Source of the DNA: an uncultured Porphyromonadaceae bacterium
GTDB lineage: Bacteria; Bacteroidota; Bacteroidia; Bacteroidales; Muribaculaceae
Direction: 5' to 3'
NCBI GenBank assembly: GCA_900544305.1
Contig: UQUV01000011.1
Location: forward strand, 1-64,000
Length of the DNA: 64,000 bases
The translations under genes and the position numbers were made by a program. Under the pieces are notes generated by a model that saw only the letters and a program-made list of their open reading frames with translations, searched no databases and was not told the origin of the DNA. Shown here piece after piece: positions 33,215 to 41,426 of the stretch. The first letter of the stretch is position 1. Every line of letters starts with the position of its first letter.

Positions 33215-33228
33215 TGAAATATATTGCA
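33215..33228. promoter_or_regulatory. Hip operator 2, TGAAATATATTGCA
   Basis: A near-copy of the palindrome at 33154, covering the predicted transcription start and ending two bases before the antitoxin ATG. Confidence 0.7.
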
Positions 33229-33230
33229 CT

Positions 33231-33434
33231 ATGAAATATGGTAGTTTAATCAAAGAGAGGAGAGCCTTGTTGGGGCTTACCCAACAGGATTTATCCGATT
33301 ATACAGGGTTAAGTGTCCGCATAATCAAGAGTGTTGAGGCAGAGGACGGAAATCCTTCTTTGTCCACATTAGAGAAAATCGCGGATGTTCTTGGCCTTGA
33401 ACTGATAATGAGAGTAAGGAGGGGTAACGAATGA
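33231..33434 (+). CDS. HipB-like XRE antitoxin/repressor
   Basis: A 67-residue single-domain helix-turn-helix protein. LTQQDLSDYTGLSVRIIKS is the XRE/HipB DNA-recognition segment, and LSTLEKIADVLGLEL completes the five-helix bundle. It would bind the two TGCAATATATTGCA-type sites at the promoter and repress the operon. Its stop overlaps the next start by four bases (ATGA at 33431), so the downstream proteins are made with it. Confidence 0.9.
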   Translation: MKYGSLIKERRALLGLTQQDLSDYTGLSVRIIKSVEAEDGNPSLSTLEKIADVLGLELIMRVRRGNE

Positions 33435-33751
33435 GGCAGGCTGAAGTGTTGGTGAACAAAATAGTGGCCGGTACATTGACGGAGACTGATGATGGACGTT
33501 ATGTTTTCAAATATAATGATGCCTACCTTGCAAGTGCTGAACTTCCGGCCATATCGTTGGCTTTTCCGAAACGTAGAGAAGAATTCGTTTCGGATGAACT
33601 TTTCCCGTTTTTTTTCAATATGCTTTCCGAGGGTGCCAATAAGGCGGTTCAATGCAGAACGTTGAAGATTGACGAACAGGACGCTTTCGGGCTATTGCTG
33701 GCTACGGCAAGGTATGATACAATTGGTGCTATAACAATTAGTGAATTATGA
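33431..33751 (+). CDS. HipS-like protein (HipA N-terminal domain alone)
   Basis: A 106-residue protein corresponding to the N-subdomain of HipA, here a separate gene: VLVNKIVAGTLTE, YVFKYNDAYLAS, AISLAFPKR and LFPFFFNMLSEG are the usual landmarks. In HipBST systems of enterobacteria such a protein (HipS) is the actual antitoxin to the HipT kinase. By analogy this one may neutralise the kinase encoded next, whose start overlaps by four bases. The split between domains is clean, with no frameshift scar, so this is a real three-gene arrangement. Confidence 0.85.
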   Translation: MRQAEVLVNKIVAGTLTETDDGRYVFKYNDAYLASAELPAISLAFPKRREEFVSDELFPFFFNMLSEGANKAVQCRTLKIDEQDAFGLLLATARYDTIGAITISEL

Positions 33752-34752
33752 AAAAAATCAATGTATGCCCCGGTACGCTTGCCGTAGGATATGAAACATA
33801 CAGTTCGCCCTGTTTGCGAAAAATGTTTGGGGGGAAGAGAGTCAGTCACATGCTTGATTTTAATTACGAGGAAACTCAAGCAGAAATAGCATCGGCTATC
33901 AATCGAATATCTATTTCCGGAGTACAGGAAAAACTTTCTGCTATTGTCAGAAATGGCAAGATTCAATTGACTCCGGAAGGGGAATCCGGACGGTATATCA
34001 TTAAACCGGCTCCCGGCTACAAGCATTTGAGGTTCAGAAAGAACATTCCTGCTAACGAACATCTGACTATGCAGATTGCACATCAGGTATATAAAATCAA
34101 AACCGCTGCAAATGCTCTTGTATTTTTCGCTGACGGTGAAATGGCCTACCTTACCAAACGCTTTGATTATGCATCTGATGGTTCAAAGATATTGCAGGAT
34201 GATTTTGCATCGTTGGCGGGAAAAACGGAACACAATCAAGGAAAGAATTTCAAATATACCGGGAGTTATGAAGACATTGCCGGATTACTGAAGTGGAATG
34301 TGGCAGCATGGCAGGTTGAAATGGCAAAGTATTTTACATTGGTTGTGTTCAACTACTTATTCAGCAATGGCGATGCCCATTTGAAAAATTTTTCTCTTCA
34401 GGCTACTTCCGGTGGTGATTATGTATTGACTCCGGCATACGATTTGATGAATACGTCTATCCATATTGATGATGGTGATTTTGCCTTACAGGACGGACTG
34501 ATTCCTACAAGTAAATATTCGGATGTTTATGCCAGAACAGGACATCCCTGTCAAGATGATTTTATAACATTTGGGAAACGTATAGGCGTATTACCTAAAA
34601 AGATGATGTCAATCATAGCGTTGTTTGCTACAGAGCAACCAAAGGTCTATGAATTAATAGAAAATTCATTCTTGGATGAAAAAACCAAGCGCATGTACAA
34701 GCAATCTTATCTGGAACGTTTGAGGCGATTTCAGAGAAAAGATGAATTGTGA
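33748..34752 (+). CDS. HipT-like serine/threonine kinase toxin
   Basis: A 334-residue HipA-C kinase lacking the N-terminal subdomain. SISGVQEKLSAIV begins the fold, and RYIIKPAPGY carries the ATP-binding Lys. The catalytic loop NGDAHLKNFSL gives Asp209 and Asn214, and PAYDLMN gives the metal-binding Asp232. All required residues are present, so it should be active. Known relatives phosphorylate aminoacyl-tRNA synthetases (HipA: GltX; HipT: TrpS) and arrest growth; this target is not predictable. It is the third gene of a coupled XRE/HipS/HipT operon. Confidence 0.9.
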   Translation: MKKINVCPGTLAVGYETYSSPCLRKMFGGKRVSHMLDFNYEETQAEIASAINRISISGVQEKLSAIVRNGKIQLTPEGESGRYIIKPAPGYKHLRFRKNIPANEHLTMQIAHQVYKIKTAANALVFFADGEMAYLTKRFDYASDGSKILQDDFASLAGKTEHNQGKNFKYTGSYEDIAGLLKWNVAAWQVEMAKYFTLVVFNYLFSNGDAHLKNFSLQATSGGDYVLTPAYDLMNTSIHIDDGDFALQDGLIPTSKYSDVYARTGHPCQDDFITFGKRIGVLPKKMMSIIALFATEQPKVYELIENSFLDEKTKRMYKQSYLERLRRFQRKDEL

Positions 34753-34806
34753 TAACGGTGAGTAGTCAATAGATTCACATTTTGCATAGAATGCAAAAAA
34801 AACAGG

Positions 34807-34842
34807 CGCGGGGATGGCGGGAGAGGTTCCGTTGACCCCGCG
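34807..34842. terminator. Bidirectional terminator between hip operon and corA
   Basis: CGCGGGG (34807-34813) pairs with CCCCGCG (34836-34842), with A8 on the left and TTTTGTTT on the right. It serves both convergent transcripts. Confidence 0.75.
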
Positions 34843-34851
34843 TTTTGTTTG

Positions 34852-35892
34852 TCAATTCCACTTTTTGCCGCGGAAGTAGAGGGTGATGATGACGGCTGTG
34901 ACAACCATGATGCCCCAGGCAAAGAGATAGCCGTAGCGCCAGTCGAGTTCCGGCATAAATTTGAAGTTCATACCCCATACACCCACCAGGAAGGTGAGCG
35001 GAATGAAGATGGTCGACACGACGGTGAGGCGTTTCATGATGGCGTTCATCCGCATGTCGTTGTTCGAGATATATAGGTCGGTGAGCGATGCGAATGTTTC
35101 GCGGCATATTTCCAAAGTCTGGAACGTGAGTGAAAGGTGGTCGTTCACATCGTTGAAAAACGGGCGGGTTTCGCGGTGAAGCAGTGGGTTGTCGGAACGT
35201 AGAAGAATGTTGTACTGTTCGCGGAGCGGAGCCAGTCCCTGGCGGAGCTGGATGTACTGTCGGCGAAGTGCCTGCAGGGAGTTGCCCATGTCGCGTGAGG
35301 CACGGTTGGACATCAATTCGCTGCCGAGGTCCTCCAGACGGTCGTCGATAAGGGTGGCTTTCGACACATAGTCGGTGATGATGCCGTTGAGCAGTACGCT
35401 GAACAGATAGTCGGTGTGGCGTTCGCGTATGCGCAGCACATTATTGGCAATTGCTTTTTTGACTCCGCAGAAGAAATTGTTTTCATTTTCCAGAAAAACA
35501 AGTACATAATTCTTTCCGAGTACCAGTGAAATGTTCTGCTCTTCCAATTCCTCATAAGGGTCTGCCGACGGGATGAAATACCGCAGGATGGCTACCATGT
35601 AGCTGCCGTAGTCCTCCACTTTCATCGGGTGGCGCACGTTAAGAATGTCCTGAATGGTCAGGAACGAAATGCCCAGGTGGTTGCATACGGTTTCTATCTT
35701 GTTGGTGTCTTTCAGGCCGTGCACTTGAAGCCAGTTGATGCCGTTGTCGTCGAGTGTCGACAGCAGTGTCGGAATGTCGTCGGTCGACATTTCCTTGGTG
35801 TCTGTCCTGTTGTAGCTGCACAGATGGAAATGAGTAGGCGTAAGGCTCTTGCCGGAGTAGACGAGTGATTCGGAAAGCAGGTTATTTTTCAT
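34852..35892 (-). CDS. corA: CorA-family magnesium/cobalt transporter
   Basis: A 346-residue pentameric divalent-cation channel. The start ATG 35892 is chosen because the open frame further upstream overlaps the coaW end. A long cytoplasmic alpha/beta and helical domain leads to two C-terminal helices (about 285-305 and 320-340) joined by the GMN selectivity loop in FLVGVWGMNFKFMPEL. The acidic loop between helices (MPELDW) is shorter than the EFMPE form but equivalent. It lies 13 bases downstream of coaW on the same strand. Confidence 0.93.
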   Translation of the reverse strand: MKNNLLSESLVYSGKSLTPTHFHLCSYNRTDTKEMSTDDIPTLLSTLDDNGINWLQVHGLKDTNKIETVCNHLGISFLTIQDILNVRHPMKVEDYGSYMVAILRYFIPSADPYEELEEQNISLVLGKNYVLVFLENENNFFCGVKKAIANNVLRIRERHTDYLFSVLLNGIITDYVSKATLIDDRLEDLGSELMSNRASRDMGNSLQALRRQYIQLRQGLAPLREQYNILLRSDNPLLHRETRPFFNDVNDHLSLTFQTLEICRETFASLTDLYISNNDMRMNAIMKRLTVVSTIFIPLTFLVGVWGMNFKFMPELDWRYGYLFAWGIMVVTAVIITLYFRGKKWN

Positions 35893-35905
35893 TGTACCGT
35901 TGTTT

Positions 35906-36730
35906 TTAATTTTTGAAATGTGAGAGAGCGGCGCCGATGGCAGTGCTGAATTCCGCATATTCGGGGATGTGGAACTGTACGCCGTAAAGTTGTGCCAACT
36001 CGTCGAACACGCGTTTGCATTGCGGCAGTTGGGCAAGATTGCCAATCAGCACAAAATCGCGGATTTGACTGTTGAGCGAGGCGAGCACGGCCGATGCTCC
36101 GATGGTTTGCAGTACGGCATAGATGATGCCGAGAGCAATGTCGTTGGGCGACACGTTGTCGCTCACTTTACCAAACAGCGAGGCGGTGGCGTTCATCGGC
36201 AGATTCGGCAACTGGCAGTTGGTGATGTCGCCGATTTGCAGATTTACGTTCGCTTCGTTGCCGCTTTCCGCCATTTTGATGATTTGGTGGATGTCGCCGG
36301 TGTTTAGCGTCAGTTTGGCCAGTCCGACAAGCGAGCCGCCGCCCAAACCGATGCCGCCGATGTGGCGGATGCCTTTTTCGTCGATTTGCACGAACGAGGT
36401 GCCCGTTCCCATGCTGACAACGATGTAGCGTTTCAGTGCGGTGGTTTTGCCCGCACCGAGTCCGTCGGCTGTGAATTCGTCGACGTGCGTGGTCGGTATG
36501 CCGTAGATTGGCGTTTCGATGTAGGCGCTGCCCACGCCGGTAATCCGTATGTGTTCAATGTCGGAAAGTTGCAGTCCGTTGTTGTGGAGAAACTTTCCGA
36601 ATGCTCCGAAAAGCGACGTGACGGGGTCGCCGGCCTTGATGAAAATCGGTGCGATGATTTCGCGGTTGGCGTTGATGCCCACAATCTTTGTCGTGCTTCC
36701 TCCGGCGTCAATGCCGATGATTAGTCCCAT
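35906..36730 (-). CDS. coaW: Type II pantothenate kinase
   Basis: A 274-residue ASKHA-fold kinase for the first step of coenzyme A synthesis. The eukaryote-like type II signature is present: GIDAGGSTTKIVGI (phosphate-1), MGTGTSFVQID (phosphate-2) and GGIGLGGGSLVGL. Type II enzymes are usually not inhibited by acetyl-CoA. Alternative families such as BadF/BadG ATPases share the fold but have different loops. It sits between mfd and corA on the minus strand, ten bases after mfd, and is likely co-transcribed with both. Confidence 0.93.
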   Translation of the reverse strand: MGLIIGIDAGGSTTKIVGINANREIIAPIFIKAGDPVTSLFGAFGKFLHNNGLQLSDIEHIRITGVGSAYIETPIYGIPTTHVDEFTADGLGAGKTTALKRYIVVSMGTGTSFVQIDEKGIRHIGGIGLGGGSLVGLAKLTLNTGDIHQIIKMAESGNEANVNLQIGDITNCQLPNLPMNATASLFGKVSDNVSPNDIALGIIYAVLQTIGASAVLASLNSQIRDFVLIGNLAQLPQCKRVFDELAQLYGVQFHIPEYAEFSTAIGAALSHFKN

Positions 36731-36740
36731 AGCGGTATGG

Positions 36741-39700
36741 TTAGATGGTTGGTAATTGAGTGATGGCTTTCAATATGTCGACGGCTTCATGCACGCTTCC
36801 GACGCGGTCGATGACCATGGAGCGTTTCGAGTCGTTCTCACGCAGCTGGCTTCGTTTCGAATTCTGTTGCCAATAGTTGAGAATGCGTCCGAACGCTGCC
36901 GACTGGTAGTAGGCCACGTTGTCGCCCGGCACGAAATAGAGCATCATTTTGCCCTGTTTCAGGTTGATTTTCTCGATACCTAATGAACGGGCGAGTCGTC
37001 GGAGCGACACGATGAGTATCAGCTCGCGCGCTTCGTGCGGAATTTTTCCGAAGCGGTCTTCCAGCCGTTTGCAAAATGCCTGTACGTCGGCTTCGCGCTC
37101 CATATTGTCGAGTTCTTGGTAGAGCAGGATTCGTTCGCTTTCCTGTGGCACAAAGGTTGCGGGGAAAAGAATTTCAAGGTCGCTTTCGATAGTACAGTCG
37201 GAAACGTATGCCTTGTCGTCTTCGCTGTGTTCGTCGGCGAAGGTGTCGGCAAATTCCTCGGTTTTTAATTCCAATACGGCTTCGCGCAGGATTTTCTGAT
37301 AGGTCTCGTAGCCGAGGTCGGCGATGAAGCCGCTCTGTTCGGCACCGAGCAGGTTGCCGGCTCCGCGGATGTCAAGGTCCTGCATGGCAATATGGATTCC
37401 ACTGCCAAGGTCGGAGAAACTTTCGATGGCCTGCAGACGGCGGCGTGATACGGGCGAGAGCGGAATATGGGGCGGCACAAGCAGATAGCAGAATGCCTTG
37501 CGGTTGCTGCGGCCTACACGTCCGCGCAACTGGTGGAGTTCGCTCAGTCCGAAGTTCTGCGCGTTGTTGATGATGATAGTGTTCACGTTCGGCATGTCGA
37601 TGCCCGACTCGATGATGGTCGTGGCCAGCAGTACGTCGTATTCATGTGCGGCAAAGTCCATGATTGTCTTTTCGAGCTTGTCGGAAGCCATCTGTCCGTG
37701 ACCGATGACGGTGCGTGCGTCGGGTACGAGACGGCGTACCTGATTTTCAAGTTCAAACAACTGCTCGATGCGGTTGTTGACGATGAACACCTGTCCGCCG
37801 CGCGACAGTTCGAAGTTGACGGCTTCGCGTAGGATGTCGTCGTCGAGTGCCGTTACCGTCGTGATAATCGGATAGCGGTTGGGCGGCGGCGTGTTGATGG
37901 CACTGAGGTCGCGTGCGCCCATCAGCGAGAACTGGAGCGTGCGCGGTATAGGGGTAGCCGACATCGTAAGTGTGTCGACGTTCACTTTCATCTGTTTCAG
38001 TTTTTCCTTAACGCTGACACCGAATTTCTGCTCTTCGTCGACGATGAGCAGGCCGAGGTCCTTGAATTTGACCTCTTTCCCAATCAGCTTGTGCGTGCCG
38101 ATGAGAATATCGATTTTCCCTTCTGCCAGTTCCTGAATGATGCGTTTCACGTCCTTCGGCCGGCGGGCACGGCTCAGATAGTCCACTTTCACAGGGAAAT
38201 CCTTCAATCGTTGCGTAAAGGTGTTGAAATGCTGATAGGCCAGCACGGTGGTCGGAACGAGTACGGCAGTCTGCTTGCCGTCGGTAGCCGCTTTGAAGGC
38301 GGCGCGTATGGCCACTTCCGTTTTACCGAAGCCCACGTCGCCGCAAATAAGGCGGTCCATCGGGCGGTCGCTTTCCATGTCGGCCTTCACGGCCTGCGTG
38401 GCTTTCAACTGGTCGGGCGTATCTTCGTAGATGAACGAGGCTTCCAGTTCCTTCTGCAGATAGCTATCGGGCGAGAAGGCAAAGCCCTTTTCGTTGCGGC
38501 GTGCCGCATAGAGGCGGATGAGGTCGCGCGCAATGTCCTTCAGCTTGCTCTTGGTGCGTTCCTTCAGCTTGTTCCATGCACCGGAACCGAGTTTGTTGAG
38601 GCGTGGCATTTCGCCTTCCTTGCCGCGGTATTTGGCAAGTTTGTGGAGCGAGTGGATGGAAACGAACACCTTGTCGTCGTTCGAATAGGTGAGCTTTATC
38701 ATTTCCTGCATCTTGCCGTTGACGTTCGTGCGCACCAGTCCGCCGAACTTGCCGACACCGTGGTCGACGTGCACAATGTAGTCGCCCACTTCAATCTGCG
38801 ACAGTTCCTTCAGCGAAAGGGCGAGTTTGCCCGAACGCACACGGTCGCTCTTGAGCGTATATTTGTGGAAACGTTCAAAAATCTGGTGGTCGGTGAAGAT
38901 GCACGCTTTCAGGTCGTTGTCGACGTAGCCTTCGTGCAGGGTTTTCAGCACGGGCTCGAACGGGATTTCGTCGCCGCGGTCCTTGAAAATCACCCGCAGG
39001 CGTTCGAACTGCGGCTCGTTGTCCGAGAGTATGTATATTTTGTAGCCATCCTTCTCAAAGTCCTTGAACGACTGGCTGATGATGTCGAAATTCTTGTGGA
39101 ACACGCCTTGCAGCGAGGTGCTGAACGAAAAAGCGGCATCGTAGTCGCCACGGTTGCTGACCGCATAGTCGATGTGGCGGAACGAATCCATTGCCGCACT
39201 GAACACATCGGCATCTACCACGTTGCGCATGGCGTTCATGTCGCCTTCGCGGGCAATGACGGCACTTTCCGATATAGTCTCCGAAGCTACTGCACGGATA
39301 CGCTGGCGCAGCCATTCCTTGTCGTGGAAAATCAGCAGGGTGTCCTTGCCGATGAAGTGGAGCAGCGACTCGTTGGAAGCGGAATTGCTGCTGACGTTGT
39401 TGACCACGCAAATGTCGTCGATCTGCTGTTCCGAGAGCTGTGTTTCGATATTGAAGGTACGGATACTTTCAATGTCGTCACCGAAGAAGTCCAGACGGTA
39501 AGGCAGTTCGTTGGCAAAGGAAAAAATATCGAGAATGGAGCCGCGGATGGCAAATTGCCCCGGTTCGTAGACATAGTCCACCTCCTGAAAACCGAATTCA
39601 CGCAACTTCTTCTCCGTTTCTGTCAGGTCGGCTGTTCCGCCGCGCCGGAAATGGAGCGTACTTTCGCTTACTTCCTTTTTCGAGGCCACCTTTTCGGCAA

Positions 39701-40079
39701 GGGCTTCCGGATAGGTCACCACCCAGCGTGTGCGCTTGTCGTCCCAGCGGTTGAGCACTTCCGCGCGCAGGATTTGCGAAGGAGGGTCTTCCTGGCCGTA
39801 TTTGATGTCGCGCTTGTAGCCCGACGGGAACAGCAGCACCTGTTCGTCGCCGTTGATTTGGCAAAGGTCATTGTAGAGATAGCCGGCTTCGTCGAGGCCG
39901 TTGGCCACAATCAGATAGGGCTGCGACATTTTCGGTAGGCGTGAGAACACGACAGCAGGTGCCGAACCGACAAGACCGTTCAGCGCAATGCTTTTAATCT
40001 TTCTGCTCTTGACAGCGTCGTCCAATGCCGCCACACGCGCCGGCGTGTTAAGCATATCGCAAAGTTCAGAAATCTTCAT
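36741..40079 (-). CDS. mfd: Transcription-repair coupling factor
   Basis: A 1112-residue SF2 ATPase that removes stalled RNA polymerase from DNA lesions and recruits UvrA. The start ATG 40079 is chosen since it lies 19 bases after a full promoter -7 box; the open frame continues upstream without family similarity. The UvrB-like N-terminal part (~1-400) is followed by the RNA-polymerase interaction domain (VGDYIVHVDHGVGKFGGL). The translocase has Walker A GDVGFGKTEVA, DEEQ box VDEEQKFGV, and motif VI region HQLRGRVGRSNRKAFCYL. The C-terminal TRCF domain ends the chain. Length fits Bacteroidetes Mfd. Confidence 0.97.
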   Translation of the reverse strand: MKISELCDMLNTPARVAALDDAVKSRKIKSIALNGLVGSAPAVVFSRLPKMSQPYLIVANGLDEAGYLYNDLCQINGDEQVLLFPSGYKRDIKYGQEDPPSQILRAEVLNRWDDKRTRWVVTYPEALAEKVASKKEVSESTLHFRRGGTADLTETEKKLREFGFQEVDYVYEPGQFAIRGSILDIFSFANELPYRLDFFGDDIESIRTFNIETQLSEQQIDDICVVNNVSSNSASNESLLHFIGKDTLLIFHDKEWLRQRIRAVASETISESAVIAREGDMNAMRNVVDADVFSAAMDSFRHIDYAVSNRGDYDAAFSFSTSLQGVFHKNFDIISQSFKDFEKDGYKIYILSDNEPQFERLRVIFKDRGDEIPFEPVLKTLHEGYVDNDLKACIFTDHQIFERFHKYTLKSDRVRSGKLALSLKELSQIEVGDYIVHVDHGVGKFGGLVRTNVNGKMQEMIKLTYSNDDKVFVSIHSLHKLAKYRGKEGEMPRLNKLGSGAWNKLKERTKSKLKDIARDLIRLYAARRNEKGFAFSPDSYLQKELEASFIYEDTPDQLKATQAVKADMESDRPMDRLICGDVGFGKTEVAIRAAFKAATDGKQTAVLVPTTVLAYQHFNTFTQRLKDFPVKVDYLSRARRPKDVKRIIQELAEGKIDILIGTHKLIGKEVKFKDLGLLIVDEEQKFGVSVKEKLKQMKVNVDTLTMSATPIPRTLQFSLMGARDLSAINTPPPNRYPIITTVTALDDDILREAVNFELSRGGQVFIVNNRIEQLFELENQVRRLVPDARTVIGHGQMASDKLEKTIMDFAAHEYDVLLATTIIESGIDMPNVNTIIINNAQNFGLSELHQLRGRVGRSNRKAFCYLLVPPHIPLSPVSRRRLQAIESFSDLGSGIHIAMQDLDIRGAGNLLGAEQSGFIADLGYETYQKILREAVLELKTEEFADTFADEHSEDDKAYVSDCTIESDLEILFPATFVPQESERILLYQELDNMEREADVQAFCKRLEDRFGKIPHEARELILIVSLRRLARSLGIEKINLKQGKMMLYFVPGDNVAYYQSAAFGRILNYWQQNSKRSQLRENDSKRSMVIDRVGSVHEAVDILKAITQLPTI

Positions 40080-40097
40080 CGTACAGAATTGTATAGG

Positions 40098-40129
40098 CAA
40101 AGATAGTGAAAGGCGAGAGCAGAGGCAAA
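40098..40129 (-). promoter_or_regulatory. Promoter of mfd
   Basis: On the minus strand TTTG (40129-40126), 20-bp spacer and TATCTTTG (40105-40098) match the consensus exactly. A second weaker TATTTTTG box lies upstream at 40188-40181. Confidence 0.8.
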
Positions 40130-40342
40130 TGAAAACGGAGTTTTCAAATTTGACTATGCCGAGCCGCATCCTATCTTTTACAAAAATAGAAAAAGTCGGA
40201 CATCGAGCCAAGCGAAAACATATTATATTTTCAAACGTTACCAAGTGGAGATATATTCTGGAGTGAACAAAACGGCGAATTGTTCGTCTATTTGTGAACA
40301 TTCGCGGGTATGGGGTGTTTACCAAGAAAAGACAGAAAGGCA

Positions 40343-41203
40343 ATGAAAGTAGCAATTACGGGAGCGACAGGTTTTGTGGGTTCCCATTTGACAAAATTTC
40401 TTGTTGCCAACGGGCATACGGTCATTCCGCTGGGTCGTGCATTTTTTGCCGACGGTGCGGAATCTCAGTTGCTTGCCGCTGTCAATCGGGCGGATGCCGT
40501 GGTGAACCTTGCCGGTGCACCTATCGCACACCGCTGGACCGACTCCTACAAACAACTTCTTTATAGCAGCCGCATCACGCTGACAACCAAACTTGTTAAG
40601 GCTATCCGGCAGGCTGATGGCCGGAAAATACTGGTTTCGGCTTCGGCTGTGGGCTATTATTCAACGGAGGGGGTACACGATGAATATTCCATTGAGCGTG
40701 GACAGGGATTTCTTGCCGACTTGTGCAATTTCTGGGAACTGGAAGCTGTCAATGCGATGAAGAATGCGCGTGTGGTGATTGTCCGTCTTGGACTTGTCAT
40801 GGGCAAGGACGGCGGTTATTTTGCCCGAGCAAGCCGTTTGTCGCGTTTTGCCGTAGCCATGACTATCGGGCGTGGACAGCAGCCTTTCCCGTGGATTGAC
40901 ATTCGCGATGTTTGCCGCTCCATTCTGTTTCTGCTGGAATCGGACGATGCCAAAGGTTATTATAATCTGACAGCTCCCCAACTGATTACGCAGCGGGAGT
41001 TTACCGATGCCGTGAAGCGTCACCGCCGGCTGTTGCTTTCCTTGCCTATTCCGCAGTTTGTGGTACGGATGGTGTTGGGCGAAGCTGCCGAAGTGGTGGT
41101 CGACGGCCAGCGAGTCCGTCCGAAACGTCTGCTCGAAGCCGGCTATCAGTTCCTTTCGCCTACTATCGACGGTTTCCTTGATTCGATTGCAGGAAGGGGT
41201 TAG
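40343..41203 (+). CDS. TIGR01777-family NAD-dependent epimerase/SDR
   Basis: A 286-residue extended short-chain dehydrogenase-like protein, started at ATG 40343 after AGAAAGG. The Rossmann loop is AITGATGFVGSHL; NLAGAPIAHRWTDSYK and SASAVGYYSTEG are hallmarks of TIGR01777 (the YfcH group). The C-terminal DUF1731 region (LGEAAEVVVDGQRVRPKRLL) is present. Substrate is unknown in this family; in Bacteroidetes it is a common housekeeping gene. It is divergent from mfd across 263 bases. Confidence 0.93.
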   Translation: MKVAITGATGFVGSHLTKFLVANGHTVIPLGRAFFADGAESQLLAAVNRADAVVNLAGAPIAHRWTDSYKQLLYSSRITLTTKLVKAIRQADGRKILVSASAVGYYSTEGVHDEYSIERGQGFLADLCNFWELEAVNAMKNARVVIVRLGLVMGKDGGYFARASRLSRFAVAMTIGRGQQPFPWIDIRDVCRSILFLLESDDAKGYYNLTAPQLITQREFTDAVKRHRRLLLSLPIPQFVVRMVLGEAAEVVVDGQRVRPKRLLEAGYQFLSPTIDGFLDSIAGRG

Positions 41204-41426
41204 CTTTAAGCTTTCCCGATGGTTTGTGGTGATTTGTAATTGTTTAGGGAACGTTTTGAACTTGAATTTTTATGGCGTTTTTGCTTGTAGTTGTGATTTT
41301 TTTGCTATATTTACGCAAAATAAACCTTAAAACATGAAATCATGGGCAGAAATTTCCTAATCTTAATGTGTGGTCTATTCCTTCTTTCAACTATTCGGGC
41401 ATTAATATAACCTTAAATGTCAGAAA

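Noticed and set aside
38091..39938. A 615-codon open frame on the + strand
   Set aside because: It lies wholly inside mfd on the opposite strand; the translation has no family similarity and reflects GC-rich codons of mfd.
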